Of a stretch of DNA of 7,508 nt, positions 6,554 to 7,508 are shown piece by piece. Position 1 is the stretch's first letter; each line of letters opens with the position of its first letter. The translations under genes were made by a program, and so were the position numbers. Below the pieces are notes generated by a model. That model searched no databases and was not told the origin of the DNA. It saw nothing but the letters and a program-made list of their open reading frames with translations. Where the stretch lies: assembly GCA_007135745.1 (NCBI GenBank), contig SLIH01000264.1, positions 1 through 7,508 on the forward strand. Reading direction: 5' to 3'. The stretch comes from Halomonas sp. GTDB lineage: Bacteria; Pseudomonadota; Gammaproteobacteria; Pseudomonadales; Oleiphilaceae.

Positions 6554-7508
6554 TTGAGCAGGAAACTGATCAACGAAAAAGGTCAGCCGGATTTCGGGAT
6601 CCACGAACAACCGATTGACGAGGTGAACTACCTGGACTTTGAGCTGCGCTCAATGATGGATCGCCGGCGCTCAGCGTTCGCGCGCCGGATGGGATTCAAC
6701 CAGTTTCAGTTCATCGGTATGACCGGGCCCCAATGGTGCGGCGGCGTGGCCATCGTGGATCTGAAATGGCTGGCCGTTGTGTTTTTCTACGTCTACGACC
6801 TGGAACGGGGCGAAATGCTGGAGCGCTCCTGGCGCCAGCCTTTGGGTAGGGGCACAGGGATAGAGCCTGCTCCGGATACCGGGAAAGCCTGGGCCAGGCG
6901 CGGCCGTGATCAGGTGTCCATTACGCCTTCGGCCGGAGGCCGTCAGATCGAGATTCGAACCCGGGATGGCATTGAAGGAAACTTCATGCTCTCGGGGGAA
7001 TCCCTCAACAACCCCCTCAGGGTTTGCTCCCCAGCTGGATACAATCGCTGGTCCTATACCCAGAAAACCGGCGGGTTGACGCTGGACGGCGAATGGCACT
7101 GGGGAGGGCGTATTCTACGGGCAGGTTCCGAACACTTCGGTTCCATTGACTGGAGCTGCGGCCATATGCGCCGTGAAACCTCGTGGAACTGGGCCAGCCT
7201 CTCCGGGCCGGCAACGGATGGAAGTGTCCTTGGTTTGAATCTGGCCAGCGGCATCAACGAAAGCGGGGTCCTGGAGAACGCGTTATGGGTGGACGGTCGT
7301 CTCGAGCTTCTGGGGCAGGCTGGATTTGAGTTTGATCGCCATGATCATGATTCGCCATGGCAGGTAAGTACCCGTGATGGCCGGGTGGAACTTGATTTTG
7401 AGCCTGTGGGCCAACGATCCGAAAGGGTGAACGCGGGCTTTATCGCGTCCAATTTCAGGCAGTTTTTTGGCCACTTCAATGGCGTTCTCATAAGCGGGAA
7501 TGGCGCCC
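6554..7508 (+). CDS. DUF2804 family protein, 3' partial (318 aa visible)
   Basis: This is recognised as a DUF2804 protein, a family of unknown biochemical function with a largely beta-stranded body. The frame is open from TTG at 6554 to the window edge without a stop. Support comes from the N-terminal polar segment; the tryptophan/glycine-rich strands (GMTGPQWCGGVAIVDLKW, 55-72); the segment KTGGLTLDGEWHWG (171-184); and the family's most conserved stretch, DWSCGHMRRETSWNWASLSG (199-218). The GHFNGVL at 306-312 looks like the usual C-terminal region, so only a short tail, perhaps a few tens of residues, should be missing. No signal peptide is seen. The gene starts 14 bp after the aminotransferase-like gene with its own ribosome site, so the two are probably cotranscribed. 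I do not know what it does; a lipid-related role has only indirect support and should not be assumed. Confidence 0.85.
   Translation, partial: MSRKLINEKGQPDFGIHEQPIDEVNYLDFELRSMMDRRRSAFARRMGFNQFQFIGMTGPQWCGGVAIVDLKWLAVVFFYVYDLERGEMLERSWRQPLGRGTGIEPAPDTGKAWARRGRDQVSITPSAGGRQIEIRTRDGIEGNFMLSGESLNNPLRVCSPAGYNRWSYTQKTGGLTLDGEWHWGGRILRAGSEHFGSIDWSCGHMRRETSWNWASLSGPATDGSVLGLNLASGINESGVLENALWVDGRLELLGQAGFEFDRHDHDSPWQVSTRDGRVELDFEPVGQRSERVNAGFIASNFRQFFGHFNGVLISGNGA

Noticed and set aside
5772..6554. Minus-strand open frame of 260 codons opposite the aminotransferase-like gene
   Set aside because: It is antisense to a well-supported gene and its product resembles no family; no convincing ribosome site was seen.
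6671..7099. Minus-strand open frame of 142 codons opposite the DUF2804 gene
   Set aside because: The plus-strand frame carries the DUF2804 conserved stretch and a ribosome site; the minus-strand product is Pro/Gly/Arg-rich with no family features.

Overview
The window looks like ordinary chromosomal DNA from a GC-rich gammaproteobacterium. The Gram-negative envelope genes (RND pump, lipoprotein adaptor, periplasmic START protein), the Shine-Dalgarno-led starts and the general style of the proteins suggest a marine group such as Marinobacter or a relative. That placement is an inference from protein style, not from a search. I see no tRNA, rRNA, CRISPR array, insertion sequence, integrase or phage gene.

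Layout. (1) Positions 1-4068, plus strand: the 3' part of a lipoprotein RND periplasmic adaptor whose start lies left of the window, overlapping by 4 bp (ATGA) a complete 1013-residue AcrB-type RND efflux permease. No outer-membrane channel gene is visible. (2) Positions 4077-5220, minus strand: a periplasmic START-domain lipid-binding-type protein (GTG start), followed 106 bp downstream by a small single-domain rhodanese. The rhodanese ends only 8 bp from the permease stop, so the two transcription units converge tightly. (3) Positions 5221-5408: a 188-bp divergent intergenic region with a perfect 10-bp palindrome and a spaced 8-bp inverted repeat. (4) Positions 5409-7508, plus strand: a class-V aminotransferase-fold protein, then after 14 bp a DUF2804 protein with a TTG start that runs off the right edge.

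How the genes fit together. The adaptor and permease form two of the three parts of a tripartite proton-driven exporter. The START protein carries a signal peptide and probably handles a hydrophobic ligand in the periplasm; its link to the rhodanese is positional only. The aminotransferase and DUF2804 genes look translationally linked, but no common pathway can be named from the sequence.

The observation most worth checking is in the aminotransferase-like gene. The fold's other hallmark residues are present, but the position of the Schiff-base lysine that holds PLP is an asparagine (codon AAT at 5997-5999). I found no convincing undescribed multi-gene system.
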